This document shows positions 49,464-57,516 of a stretch of 64,000 nucleotides of DNA, piece by piece. Both the position numbers and the translations under genes were made by a program. The stretch lies in NCBI RefSeq assembly GCF_013186535.1, contig NZ_JABMCZ010000001.1:186001-250000 (forward strand), in the 5' to 3' direction. A model generated the notes under the pieces. The model saw only the letters and a program-made list of their open reading frames with translations. It was not told the DNA's origin and did not search any database. Numbering within the stretch: the stretch's first letter is position 1; each line of letters starts with the position of its first letter. Origin of the DNA: Nocardia terpenica (GTDB lineage Bacteria > Actinomycetota > Actinomycetes > Mycobacteriales > Mycobacteriaceae).

Positions 49464-49820
49464 ATGGGTCTGTGCATGAAGGACGCTGTCCGGGTTGCCG
49501 CCGGTCCGGTCGGCGCAATCGTGGAACTGTCGGCCGCGCAGGCGACCCCGGAGACGATCGAGGTCACCGAGATCCTCGAGGCCGAGGACCGGCCGTGGGT
49601 CACGGTGGTCTGGGACGATCCCGTCAACCTGATGCACTACGTGACGTACATCTTTCAGAAGCTGTTCGGCTATAGCAAAGCCAAGGCAACCGAGCTGATG
49701 TTCAAGGTGCACAACGAGGGTAAGGCGGTGGTGTCCTCCGGCTCGCGCGACCGGATGGAGCACGACGTCCAGCGACTGCATGCGGCCGGCCTCTGGGCCA
49801 CCATGCAGCGCGACGAATGA
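49464..49820 (+). CDS. clpS: ATP-dependent Clp protease adaptor ClpS
   Basis: 118 residues. It delivers N-degron proteins to the ClpC/ClpP machine. The adaptor fold is clear: PWVTVVWDDPVNLMHYVTYIFQKLFGYSKAKATELMFKVHNEGKAVVSSG. Start choice rests on the leaderless promoter geometry. A 35-residue N-terminal tail precedes the fold. It is followed at 21 bp by the DUF2017 gene, as in mycobacteria. Confidence 0.95.
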   Translation: MGLCMKDAVRVAAGPVGAIVELSAAQATPETIEVTEILEAEDRPWVTVVWDDPVNLMHYVTYIFQKLFGYSKAKATELMFKVHNEGKAVVSSGSRDRMEHDVQRLHAAGLWATMQRDE

Positions 49821-49829
49821 CCGGCCGAC

Positions 49830-49835
49830 TACCGT
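49830..49835 (+). promoter_or_regulatory. Leaderless-type -10 of the DUF2017 gene
   Basis: TACCGT, 6 nt before GTG 49842. Confidence 0.5.
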
Positions 49836-49841
49836 AAGTCC

Positions 49842-50411
49842 GTGCGTAAGTGGAGCAGGAAGAACTCGCTGAGCGGGCTCAAGCTGCGGTCGGAGATGGA
49901 CGCGCGGGAAGCCGAGGTGCTGCGCTCCCTGGTGGGCGCGGTAACCGGACTGCTCGCCGACCGGGCGCAGTCGACGCCCGAGGACGATCTGGCCGCGCTG
50001 ACCGGGCTACGCATCGGCAACACCATCCCGCCCGACGACCCGCGGCTGGCGCGGCTGCTGCCGGACTTCCACCGCCCCGAACCGGGCTCGCCCGACGCCG
50101 ATAGGGCCGATATCAACAGCGCGCTGCGCAGCCTGCACGAGCCGGAGATCATCGAATCGAAGGTGGCGGCCGGGACGGTCGTGCTCGACACCCTGCCCGC
50201 CTCGGGCGGCAAGATCGTGCTCACCCCCGAGCAGGCCGACGCCTGGCTGGTCGCGCTGAACGATGTGCGGCTGGCGCTGGGCACCGCGCTCGGGGTCGAC
50301 GCCACCACCCCCGATCATCTCGACCCGAACGATCCGCGCGCCCCGCATCTGGACGTCTATCACTGGCTCACCTGGATGCAGGATTCGCTGTTGCAGGCGC
50401 TCGCCCCCTGA
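49842..50411 (+). CDS. DUF2017 family protein
   Basis: 189 residues, mostly helical, cytosolic. Recognisable features are the N-terminal LRSEMDAREAEVLRSLVGAV and the late VYHWLTWMQDSLLQAL. Conserved next to clpS in actinobacteria (Rv1332) and sometimes called a transcriptional regulator, but no DNA-binding motif is apparent here. The 200-bp gap after it holds TTGACA at 50457-50462 without a convincing -10. Confidence 0.85.
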   Translation: MRKWSRKNSLSGLKLRSEMDAREAEVLRSLVGAVTGLLADRAQSTPEDDLAALTGLRIGNTIPPDDPRLARLLPDFHRPEPGSPDADRADINSALRSLHEPEIIESKVAAGTVVLDTLPASGGKIVLTPEQADAWLVALNDVRLALGTALGVDATTPDHLDPNDPRAPHLDVYHWLTWMQDSLLQALAP

Positions 50412-50612
50412 TTGCCGTGCCGCGCAACGAAATATGAATCGTGGTGCGCGAAACCCTTGACAGCGTCGCTGATCGGCGCATTTTCCGGGCGAATGCGGGA
50501 AATGCCGGTCCGGGGCCCGGATCGCCGGGAATAGCTGCATATCCTGGGCCGTTGACGACAGCGTTTTCGGCTCGCGATCGAGGACGCCGGGCGCGGACGG
50601 AAGGATTCGACA

Positions 50613-51038
50613 GTGTTGGTGATCAGGGCCGACCTCGTGGAGGCGATGGTGGCGCACGCGCGTGCCGACCATCCGGATGAGGCGTGCGGGATCATCGCCG
50701 GGGCCGAGGGGTCCGATCGTCCCGAACGCTTCGTGGCCATGGTCAACGCCGAGCGCTCCCCCACCTTCTACCGCTTCGACTCCGGTGAGCAGCTGCGGGT
50801 GTGGCGGGAGATGGACGATCGCGACGAGGAGGCGGTGGTGGTCTACCACTCCCACACCGCGACCGAGGCGTACCCGAGCCGCACCGACATCTCCTACGCG
50901 TCCGAGCCGAACGCCCACTACGTGCTGATCTCCACCCGCGATCCGCGCGAGCACGAGCTGCGCAGCTATCGGATCGTCGATGGCGAGGTCACCGAGGAAC
51001 CGGTGCGGGTCGTCGCGTCGTACCTCGTCGAGGGCTGA
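50613..51038 (+). CDS. mec: JAMM metallopeptidase Mec, CysO-cysteine hydrolase
   Basis: 141 residues, zinc peptidase. The JAMM residues are complete: Glu23 (DEACGIIAG) and His79-x-His81...Ser89...Asp92 in YHSHTATEAYPSRTDISY. In M. tuberculosis the homologue releases cysteine from the CysO-Cys adduct. GTG 50613 follows GGAAGGA. First gene of mec-cysO-cysM. Confidence 0.95.
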   Translation: MLVIRADLVEAMVAHARADHPDEACGIIAGAEGSDRPERFVAMVNAERSPTFYRFDSGEQLRVWREMDDRDEEAVVVYHSHTATEAYPSRTDISYASEPNAHYVLISTRDPREHELRSYRIVDGEVTEEPVRVVASYLVEG

Positions 51039-51073
51039 CACCGTCCACAACCAGCGCAACCAAGGAGCACCCC

Positions 51074-51352
51074 ATGGCGGTAACCGTGTCCATCCCGACC
51101 ATCATGCGACCCCTCACCGGCGGTGAGAAGCGGGTCCAGGCAAGCGGTTCCACGCTCGCCGCGGTGATCGACGATCTCGACGCCACCTACACCGGCCTGA
51201 AACAGCGGCTGCTGTCGGACGGCAAGCTCAACCGCTACGTCAATATCTATGTCGACGACGAGGACGTGCGCTTCACCGGCGGGCTGGCGGCCGAGGTGCC
51301 CGAGAACGGCACGGTGACCATCCTCCCGGCCGTCGCCGGTGGTTCGCGCTGA
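51074..51352 (+). CDS. cysO: Sulfur carrier protein CysO with C-terminal -SR extension
   Basis: 92 residues, ubiquitin-like beta-grasp fold (VSIPTIMRP near the start, RYVNIYVDDEDVRFTGGL, VTILPAVAGG). The carrier's C-terminal Gly-Gly becomes a thiocarboxylate that donates sulfur to CysM. Here two residues (Ser-Arg) follow the Gly-Gly before TGA 51350-51352, whereas the M. tuberculosis protein ends at Gly-Gly. The tail would have to be removed before adenylation. ATG 51074 follows AAGGAG. cysM starts 4 bp after the stop. Confidence 0.94.
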   Translation: MAVTVSIPTIMRPLTGGEKRVQASGSTLAAVIDDLDATYTGLKQRLLSDGKLNRYVNIYVDDEDVRFTGGLAAEVPENGTVTILPAVAGGSR

Positions 51353-51356
51353 TCCC

Positions 51357-52319
51357 GTGGCACGCTTCGAATCGCTGATCGAGACCCTCGGCAATACGCC
51401 GCTGGTGGGTCTGCGCACGCTGTCGCCGCGCTGGGACGGCGACGACCACGTGCGGCTGTGGGCCAAACTCGAGGACCGCAACCCGACCGGGTCCATCAAG
51501 GACCGCCCCGCGCTGCGGATGATCGAGCAGGCCGAGGCCGACGGCACGCTGCGGCCCGGCTGCACGATTCTCGAACCGACCAGCGGCAACACCGGGATCT
51601 CGCTGGCCATGGCGGCCAAGCTCAAGGGCTACCGGCTGGTCTGCGTGATGCCGGAGAACACCTCGGTCGAGCGGCGGCAGCTGCTGACCATGTTCGGTGC
51701 CGAGATCATCGATTCACCGGCCGCGGGCGGCTCCAATCAGGCCGTGGCGCAGGCCAAGAAGATCGCGGCCGAGAATCCGGACTGGGTCATGCTGTACCAG
51801 TACGGGAACGCGGCCAACGCCCTGGCCCACTACGAGGGCACCGGACCGGAGATCCTCGCGGACCTGCCGGAGATCACGCACTTCGTGGCGGGGCTGGGCA
51901 CCACCGGCACGCTCATGGGCACCGGGCGCTATCTGCGCGAGCACGTCGCGGACATCGACATCGTGGCGGCCGAGCCCCGCTACGGCGAACTGGTCTACGG
52001 ATTGCGCAATCTCGACGAGGGTTTCGTGCCCGAGCTGTACGACGAATCGGTGCTGACCTCCCGGTTCTCGGTCGGTCCCTACGACGCGGTGCGGCGCACC
52101 CGGGAGCTGATCGCGCAGGAGGGCATCTTCGCGGGCATCTCCACCGGGGCCATCCTGCACGCCGCGCTCGGCGTGGGGAACAAGGCGCGCCAGGCCGGGC
52201 GGCGCGCCGATATCGCGTTCGTCGTCGCGGACGGCGGGTGGAAGTACCTGTCCACCGGGGCGTACGACGGAACCCTCGACGAGGCCGAGGAGCGGTTGGA
52301 GGGTCAGCTCTGGGCCTGA
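51357..52319 (+). CDS. cysM: CysO-dependent cysteine synthase (O-phosphoserine type)
   Basis: 320 residues, PLP fold type II. The PLP lysine is Lys48 in NPTGSIKDRPA; the substrate loop is EPTSGNTGISLAM and the PLP-phosphate loop GLGTTGTLMGTG. GTG 51357 aligns with the N-terminus of the mycobacterial enzyme (RFESLIETLGNTPLVGL). The product forms cysteine from O-phosphoserine and CysO-thiocarboxylate, and Mec then frees it. The C-terminus EGQLWA matches the mycobacterial one, whose last residues close over the active site. Confidence 0.96.
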   Translation: MARFESLIETLGNTPLVGLRTLSPRWDGDDHVRLWAKLEDRNPTGSIKDRPALRMIEQAEADGTLRPGCTILEPTSGNTGISLAMAAKLKGYRLVCVMPENTSVERRQLLTMFGAEIIDSPAAGGSNQAVAQAKKIAAENPDWVMLYQYGNAANALAHYEGTGPEILADLPEITHFVAGLGTTGTLMGTGRYLREHVADIDIVAAEPRYGELVYGLRNLDEGFVPELYDESVLTSRFSVGPYDAVRRTRELIAQEGIFAGISTGAILHAALGVGNKARQAGRRADIAFVVADGGWKYLSTGAYDGTLDEAEERLEGQLWA

Positions 52320-52406
52320 GCGATCGGTACGCTCGAAGGAGCGAGGTCCGGTTCGAGCGTCCGGCCGTGTCGTGCGGCGCCCGGGTCCCGTGAGGAGGTT
52401 CATGCG

Positions 52407-53114
52407 ATGACCGACGGCATCGGTTCGTCGTTCGATCCCGATCGGATCGCGGCCCTGCGCGGGGTGTCTCGCCCGTCGGGGCTCACGCCGCGTGGCACCT
52501 CGTCGGCCGCGCTGAAACTGCTGTGGCAGCGGGCGATCGTGCTGACGCTCGGATTCACCGCGCTGCTCTACGGTGTCCTGGGCATCGACGCGCTCGACCA
52601 TCACGATCTCGATCAGATCGGCGGTGTCCGACCCCGGACGGGGGAGGGGCTCACCGGCATCGTCTTTGCGCCGCTGTTGCACTCCGGTTTGCCGCATCTG
52701 CTCGGCAATACCCTGCCCGTGATCGTGCTCGGCATGCTGACGCTGCTGACCGGAATCGCCCGCGGCCTGACCGCCACCGCCATCGTCTGGGTGATCGCGG
52801 GATTCGGCACCTGGGTCATCGGCCAATCGGGGACGACCAATATCGGGGCCTCGGTGCTGGTGTTCGGGTGGTTGACCTATCTGATCTCGCGGGGATTCTT
52901 CGCGCGCAATGTGTGGCAGATCCTGATCGGTGTTGTCGTGGGGTTGCTGTACGGGTCGATTCTGTGGGGAATTCTGCCCGGACAGGTCGGAATATCTTGG
53001 CAAGGGCATCTTTTCGGGGCCGTGGGTGGAGTGGTTGCCGGCTGGGTACTCTCTGGGGATGAACGTCGTCATCGTCGTGGAGGTCGCGCCGGCCGCCTCC
53101 CGTCTGCGGGGTGA
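52407..53114 (+). CDS. Rhomboid family intramembrane serine protease
   Basis: 235 residues with six helices. The oxyanion His-Asn motif (HSGLPHLLGNTLP), the Ser helix (NIGASVLVFG) and the catalytic His (SWQGHLFGAVGG) are all present, so it should be active. The C-terminal tail is Arg-rich (RRHRRGGRAGR). GAGGAGG lies 7-9 bp before ATG 52407. It is the equivalent of Rv1337. murI, which follows in M. tuberculosis, is absent here. Confidence 0.93.
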   Translation: MTDGIGSSFDPDRIAALRGVSRPSGLTPRGTSSAALKLLWQRAIVLTLGFTALLYGVLGIDALDHHDLDQIGGVRPRTGEGLTGIVFAPLLHSGLPHLLGNTLPVIVLGMLTLLTGIARGLTATAIVWVIAGFGTWVIGQSGTTNIGASVLVFGWLTYLISRGFFARNVWQILIGVVVGLLYGSILWGILPGQVGISWQGHLFGAVGGVVAGWVLSGDERRHRRGGRAGRLPSAG

Positions 53115-53183
53115 CAGCACAACCCGGCCGGTGAGAGCGGGGATTCCCTCTTGACCGACAATGCAGCATGGCAGCATGGGGGA

Positions 53184-53948
53184 ATGCGCCTCACCGTCCT
53201 CGGATGTTCGGGCAGTGTGTCCGGCCCGGATTCCCCGGCGTCGGGTTATCTGCTGACCGGTCCGGATATGACGCCGACGGTGATCGATTTCGGCCCCGGC
53301 ATCCTGGGGGCGCTACAGCGGCATCTGGATCCGGGTGAGGTCGACATCTTCCTCACCCATTTGCACGCCGATCACTGCCTGGATCTTCCGGGTTTGCTGG
53401 TGTGGCGCCGATATCATCCCAATCCGCCGAGCGGGTGCGCCGTCGTGCGGGGGCCGTCGGATACCGCGCTGCGGATCGGCAACGCCTCCGCCGAGATCGG
53501 CGGCGAATGCGACGACTGGTCCGATGTGATCGATATGCGGGTGTGGTCGGAGGGTGTGCCGGTGTCCTTCGGGCCGGGCCATACCGTGACCGCCCGCCGG
53601 ATGTTCCACCCGCCGGAGTCCTACGGCCTGCGCATCACCACCGCGGCGGGCCGCACCCTCGTCTACACCGGCGACACCGCGCTGTGCCCGGCGGTCTTCG
53701 AGCTCGCCGCGGGCGCCGACGTCCTGCTGTCGGAGGCGTCGTGGACCCACGACCCGGCCAATCGCCCTCCGGGTATTCATCTTTCGGGCACCGAGGCGGG
53801 CATGGTGGCCGCTGGAGCCGGTGTCGGCGAACTGCTGCTCACCCACATCCCCCCGTGGACCTCGCGGGAGGATGTGATCGCGGAGGCGAAGGCCGAGTTC
53901 AGCGGGCCGGTGCATGCGGTGTCGCCGGGCGAGGTCATTGATATCTGA
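53184..53948 (+). CDS. Metallo-beta-lactamase-fold hydrolase, Rv1339-type cAMP phosphodiesterase
   Basis: 254 residues. The metal motif is LTHLHADHCLDLPGLL, followed by the later GDTALCP Asp and TDIPPW-region His (LLTHIPPW). The N-terminus MRLTVLGCSGSVSGPDSPASGYLL is typical of this group. Rv1339 was described as an atypical class II-like cAMP phosphodiesterase. ATG 53184 is preferred over ATG 53151 by homology. If it lowers cAMP, it links to the Crp-like sites found in the window. Confidence 0.9.
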   Translation: MRLTVLGCSGSVSGPDSPASGYLLTGPDMTPTVIDFGPGILGALQRHLDPGEVDIFLTHLHADHCLDLPGLLVWRRYHPNPPSGCAVVRGPSDTALRIGNASAEIGGECDDWSDVIDMRVWSEGVPVSFGPGHTVTARRMFHPPESYGLRITTAAGRTLVYTGDTALCPAVFELAAGADVLLSEASWTHDPANRPPGIHLSGTEAGMVAAGAGVGELLLTHIPPWTSREDVIAEAKAEFSGPVHAVSPGEVIDI

Positions 53949-53982
53949 GGGCCGCCGGAGGCGGCGCCAAAAGCACAGCGGT

Positions 53983-53988
53983 TAGGCT
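53983..53988 (+). promoter_or_regulatory. Leaderless-type -10 of rph
   Basis: TAGGCT, 6 nt before GTG 53995. It excludes GTG 53989, which follows it directly. Confidence 0.6.
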
Positions 53989-53994
53989 GTGGCC

Positions 53995-54758
<764 letters not shown>

Positions 54759-54759
<1 letters not shown>

Positions 54760-55367
54760 TGACGCGCACGATCCTGGTCGCCAGCCGCAACGCCAAGAAG
54801 CTCGACGAGCTGCGGCGCATCCTCACCGAGGCGGGCATCGAGGGCCTACGGATCGTCGGCCTGGACGAGGTGCCGCCCTACGAGGAGGCCCCCGAAACCG
54901 GCGCCACCTTCGAGGAGAACGCCCTGGCCAAGGCCCGCGACGGCGCGGCCGCCACCGGATTGGCCTGCGTCGCAGACGATTCCGGCCTCGCCGTGGACGC
55001 GCTCAACGGCATGCCCGGCGTCCTGTCCGCCCGCTGGTCCGGCCGCCACGGCGACGACGCCGCCAACAACGCCCTCCTGCTGGCCCAACTGCACGACGTC
55101 CCCGACCACCGCCGCGGCGCCCGCTTCATCTCCGCCTGCGCCCTCGTAGCCGACGGCCGCGAAACCGTCGTCGTAGGCGAATGGCCCGGCACCCTCACCC
55201 GCCACCCCATAGGCACCGAAGGCTTCGGCTACGACCCCCTCTTCACCCCCACCAACGAAACCCGCACCTCCGCCCAACTAACCCCCGCCGAAAAAAACGC
55301 CACCTCCCACCGAGCCCGAGCCCTCCGAGCCCTCCTCCCCACCCTCGCATCCCTGGCCGAGCGTTAG
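54759..55367 (+). CDS. rdgB: XTP/dITP diphosphatase (non-canonical purine NTP pyrophosphatase)
   Basis: 202 residues. It removes dITP and XTP from the nucleotide pool. Motifs: VASRNAKKLDELRRIL, TGATFEENALAKARDGA, VADDSGLAVDALNGMPGVLSARWSG and the late GTEGFGYDPLFTP. The 3' half of the gene is strikingly C-rich and G-poor on the coding strand (32 C to 9 G in 55261-55320). GTG 54759 shares one base with the rph stop. A very long hairpin follows. Confidence 0.96.
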
Positions 55368-55406
55368 ATCTGGTCTCAGCTCTTTTGAATTGGGCCGGGC
55401 CCTTTT

Positions 55407-55448
55407 GTTCCCTGTTGCACGGCCCCCTGGGGCCGTGCAACAGGGAAC
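55407..55448. terminator. 20-bp perfect hairpin between converging genes
   Basis: GTTCCCTGTT plus GCACGGCCCC pairs without mismatch with GGGGCCGTGC plus AACAGGGAAC around a 2-nt CT turn. It lies 40 bp after rdgB and 7 bp from the stop of the opposite DUF3817 gene. It should stop transcription from both sides. Confidence 0.85.
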
Positions 55449-55455
55449 TAGCGGT

Positions 55456-55851
55456 CTACAGGCTGTAGTCGGCGCGGACCTGGCGGGTGCGGTAGTGCTC
55501 GCAGATGAAGGAGAGGAAGGGGATGGTGCCCGCTAGGGCCGTGATGATTGTGGTGGCGGGCTTCCAGCGGGTCTTGATGGCCAGGTCGATGGTGAAGACC
55601 AGGTAGAGCATGTAGAAGATGCCGTGGATTTGGCCTACGTAGAACAGCCAGTGGGGGGCCTTGCTGCTGTCGTCGAGCAGGAGGTATTTGTAGATCATTT
55701 CGGCGCAGAGCAGGAGGAGCCAGACGCCGGTGATGTAGGCCAGTGCGCGGTAGCGGGTCAGCGCCGAGCGGATGCGGGCGGTGTCGCGGGTGGTGGGGCC
55801 GGGCGCCTGGGGGGCGGTGGCCGGGGCGGTGGGGTTGTCGGCGGCGCTCAA
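55456..55851 (-). CDS. DUF3817 membrane protein
   Basis: 131 residues with three helices (YITGVWLLLLCAEMIYKYLLL, FYVGQIHGIFYMLYLVFTIDLAI, ITALAGTIPFLSFICEHY). It is the second DUF3817 member of the window and the equivalent of Rv1342c. TTG 55851 with GAGGAG 6 bp upstream overlaps the stop of the upstream gene (TTGA), so the pair is translationally coupled. The coding strand is C-rich near the end (30 C to 8 G in 55501-55560). Function unknown. Confidence 0.88.
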   Translation of the reverse strand: MSAADNPTAPATAPQAPGPTTRDTARIRSALTRYRALAYITGVWLLLLCAEMIYKYLLLDDSSKAPHWLFYVGQIHGIFYMLYLVFTIDLAIKTRWKPATTIITALAGTIPFLSFICEHYRTRQVRADYSL

Positions 55852-56285
55852 CCGGCGCTCCTCTCGGATTCGTGCGGGATGCCGACCTGCTCGCGGGCGT
55901 CGCGCTCGTACAGTTCGGCCAGATACCTGTTGTATTCGGCGAGTACCGGATCGTCGGCGCGCGGCGCGGTCGGCCGGTCCGGCAGGATGCCGGGCGGAAT
56001 CTCGCGGGGCGCAACGGTTTTCACCTTTTTCCGCGGTCGCTCGGGCGCGGCGGCGGGCTCCGGCTCGTCCGGTTCCCGCGTTTCACGCTCCAGGCGCACG
56101 AACCGGATGTAGGCGAACACCACGAACCCCGCGAACAGCGGCCACTGCAGCGCATAACCCAGGTTCTGCGCCGTGCCGCTCGCCGATTCGAACCGACCCC
56201 ACTGCCACCAGCCCAGCGCCAGGCAGGACAGCGAGGCCACGATCACCAGAATGATCAGAGCCGGGCGGCGGTGTGGAGCGGACAC
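55848..56285 (-). CDS. Small membrane protein, Rv1343c/LprD-like
   Basis: 145 residues: two helices (ALIILVIVASLSCLALGWWQWGRF and YALQWPLFAGFVVFAYIRF) and a charged cytosolic tail ending in DPVLAEYNRYLAELYERDAREQ. The GWWQWGRF-GTAQNLGYALQWPLF pattern matches the mycobacterial neighbour of the DUF3817 gene. GTG 56285 is chosen because TACCGT lies 7 nt upstream. Function unknown. Confidence 0.87.
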   Translation of the reverse strand: MSAPHRRPALIILVIVASLSCLALGWWQWGRFESASGTAQNLGYALQWPLFAGFVVFAYIRFVRLERETREPDEPEPAAAPERPRKKVKTVAPREIPPGILPDRPTAPRADDPVLAEYNRYLAELYERDAREQVGIPHESERSAG

Positions 56286-56292
56286 GGCTACC

Positions 56293-56298
56293 ACGGTA
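56293..56298 (-). promoter_or_regulatory. Leaderless-type -10 of the LprD-like operon
   Basis: TACCGT on the minus strand, 7 nt before GTG 56285. Confidence 0.55.
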
Positions 56299-56326
56299 CT
56301 CGTCTACTACACGGTACGTAGTGAGA

Positions 56327-56478
56327 GGTCCCGGCCAAAAGCATGCCGGGAACAAGAAGCGGGATCAGCATGCGCCGGGAACAAGAAGCGGGATCAGCAT
56401 TCGCCGGGAACAAGAAGTGGGATCAGCGTGCGCCGGGAACAAGAAGTGGGGATACGCCGGGAACAAGGGGGCGAAGAA
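56327..56478. repeat. Palindromic repeat arm expanded into a 29-bp tandem array
   Basis: A 27-bp arm (56327-56353, GGTCCCGGC-N9-GCCGGGAAC) of the dispersed family is followed by further copies of GCCGGGAACAAG at 56374, 56403, 56432 and 56456. The period is 29 bp for the first four, then 24. The unit also contains GGGATCAGCATGC. It fills the gap between two minus-strand genes. Confidence 0.85.
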
Positions 56479-56493
56479 ATGCGGCCCGGCGCA

Positions 56494-57369
56494 TCAGAAC
56501 TTGTAGGTGATGCCGGTCAGGCGTTCGGATTCCTCCCAGAGGCGGCGCCACAGGTCTCGGTTTTTGGAGAGTTTGGTGGAGGGGGCGGGGCGGACCGGGC
56601 CGTTGACGCCGAACAGGCGGGTGGGGCCCCAGTAGGTGTCGGGGTCGGCGTCGGGGGTGGTGGCGGCGAAGAGGCTGGATTCGGCGGCGTGGGTGGGGGA
56701 GTGGCCGATGACGGCGATGACCGGCTTGGCGATGCGGTCGGTGAAGGTTTCGGTGCGGGTGAACAGGTCCGTGGCGGCCATGCCGGGGTGCACCGCGTAG
56801 GAGCGCTTGCGCGAGCCGGATTCGGCCAGGCGCCGCTGCAACTCGCGGGCGAACATCAGATTCGACAGCTTGGCCTGCGAGTAGGCGAGGTTGCGCTGGT
56901 ACCGCCGGTGCTCGTAGTTCAGGTCGTCGATCCACAGCTTGGGCGTCATGGCGTGCGCGACGCTCGACAGCGTCACGATCCGGTCGCCGATCCGGTCCAG
57001 CAGCAGCCCGGTCAGCGCGAAATGGCCCAGATGGTTGACGCCCCACTGGGTCTCGAAACCATCCTTGGTGCGCGAGAACGGGATGTTCATCAGCCCGGCA
57101 TTGTTGATCAGCACATCGAATTCGCCGGTGCGTTCGGCGAACTCGCGCACCGAGGCCAGATCGGCCAGGTCCAGCGCCGCCACCCGCACGTCGCCGTCGA
57201 TGCCATCGGCCACCTGCTGTGCGGTGGTGGTGTTGCGGCAGGCCATGACGACGGTGGCGCCCTTGCCTGCCAGCACTCGGGTAGTGTGCTTGCCGAGGCC
57301 ACCGTTGGCCCCGGTGATCACGAAGGTGCGCCCGGTCTGGTCCGGGATTTCGCTGGGATTCCACGCCAT
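56494..57369 (-). CDS. Short-chain dehydrogenase/reductase
   Basis: 291 residues. The NAD(P) motif is TFVITGANGGLGKHTTRVLA, followed by NNAGLMN, the catalytic Ser in RIVTLSSVAH and the Tyr-Lys pair in YSQAKLSNLMFAREL. The C-terminal region resembles retinol-dehydrogenase-like SDRs common in actinobacteria. Divergent from an exporter gene; a palindrome lies between them. Substrate unknown. Confidence 0.9.
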   Translation of the reverse strand: MAWNPSEIPDQTGRTFVITGANGGLGKHTTRVLAGKGATVVMACRNTTTAQQVADGIDGDVRVAALDLADLASVREFAERTGEFDVLINNAGLMNIPFSRTKDGFETQWGVNHLGHFALTGLLLDRIGDRIVTLSSVAHAMTPKLWIDDLNYEHRRYQRNLAYSQAKLSNLMFARELQRRLAESGSRKRSYAVHPGMAATDLFTRTETFTDRIAKPVIAVIGHSPTHAAESSLFAATTPDADPDTYWGPTRLFGVNGPVRPAPSTKLSKNRDLWRRLWEESERLTGITYKF

Positions 57370-57428
57370 GGTCGAGACCTCACTGCCTTACCGTGTACGA
57401 CGACGCGCCGGTGCGCTCCTGCCTAGAC

Positions 57429-57444
57429 CTTACTTCAGAGTAAG
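57429..57444. promoter_or_regulatory. Palindromic operator between the SDR and exporter genes
   Basis: CTTACT-TCAG-AGTAAG, a perfect inverted repeat in the 147-bp divergent gap, 60 bp before the SDR start and 73 bp before the exporter start. TetR- or MarR-type repressors use such sites. No such regulator gene is adjacent. Confidence 0.55.
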
Positions 57445-57516
57445 TTTATCCGGTAGGGGAGCCCTACGACGCCGTGTCGTCCTGCCGAACCGGGCAGGTC
57501 GGCACATACTGAGCTA

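Noticed and set aside
50457..50486. Promoter TTGACA-N17-ATTTTC upstream of mec
   Set aside because: The -35 is perfect but the -10 lacks the TA and final T bases, and the distance to mec is over 120 bp. Too weak to list as a feature.
53951..53985. Further copy of the dispersed palindrome before rph (CCAAAAGCACAGCGG)
   Set aside because: It shares only the CCAAAAGCAC stretch of the arm and lacks both stem halves. It may be a remnant but cannot be supported.
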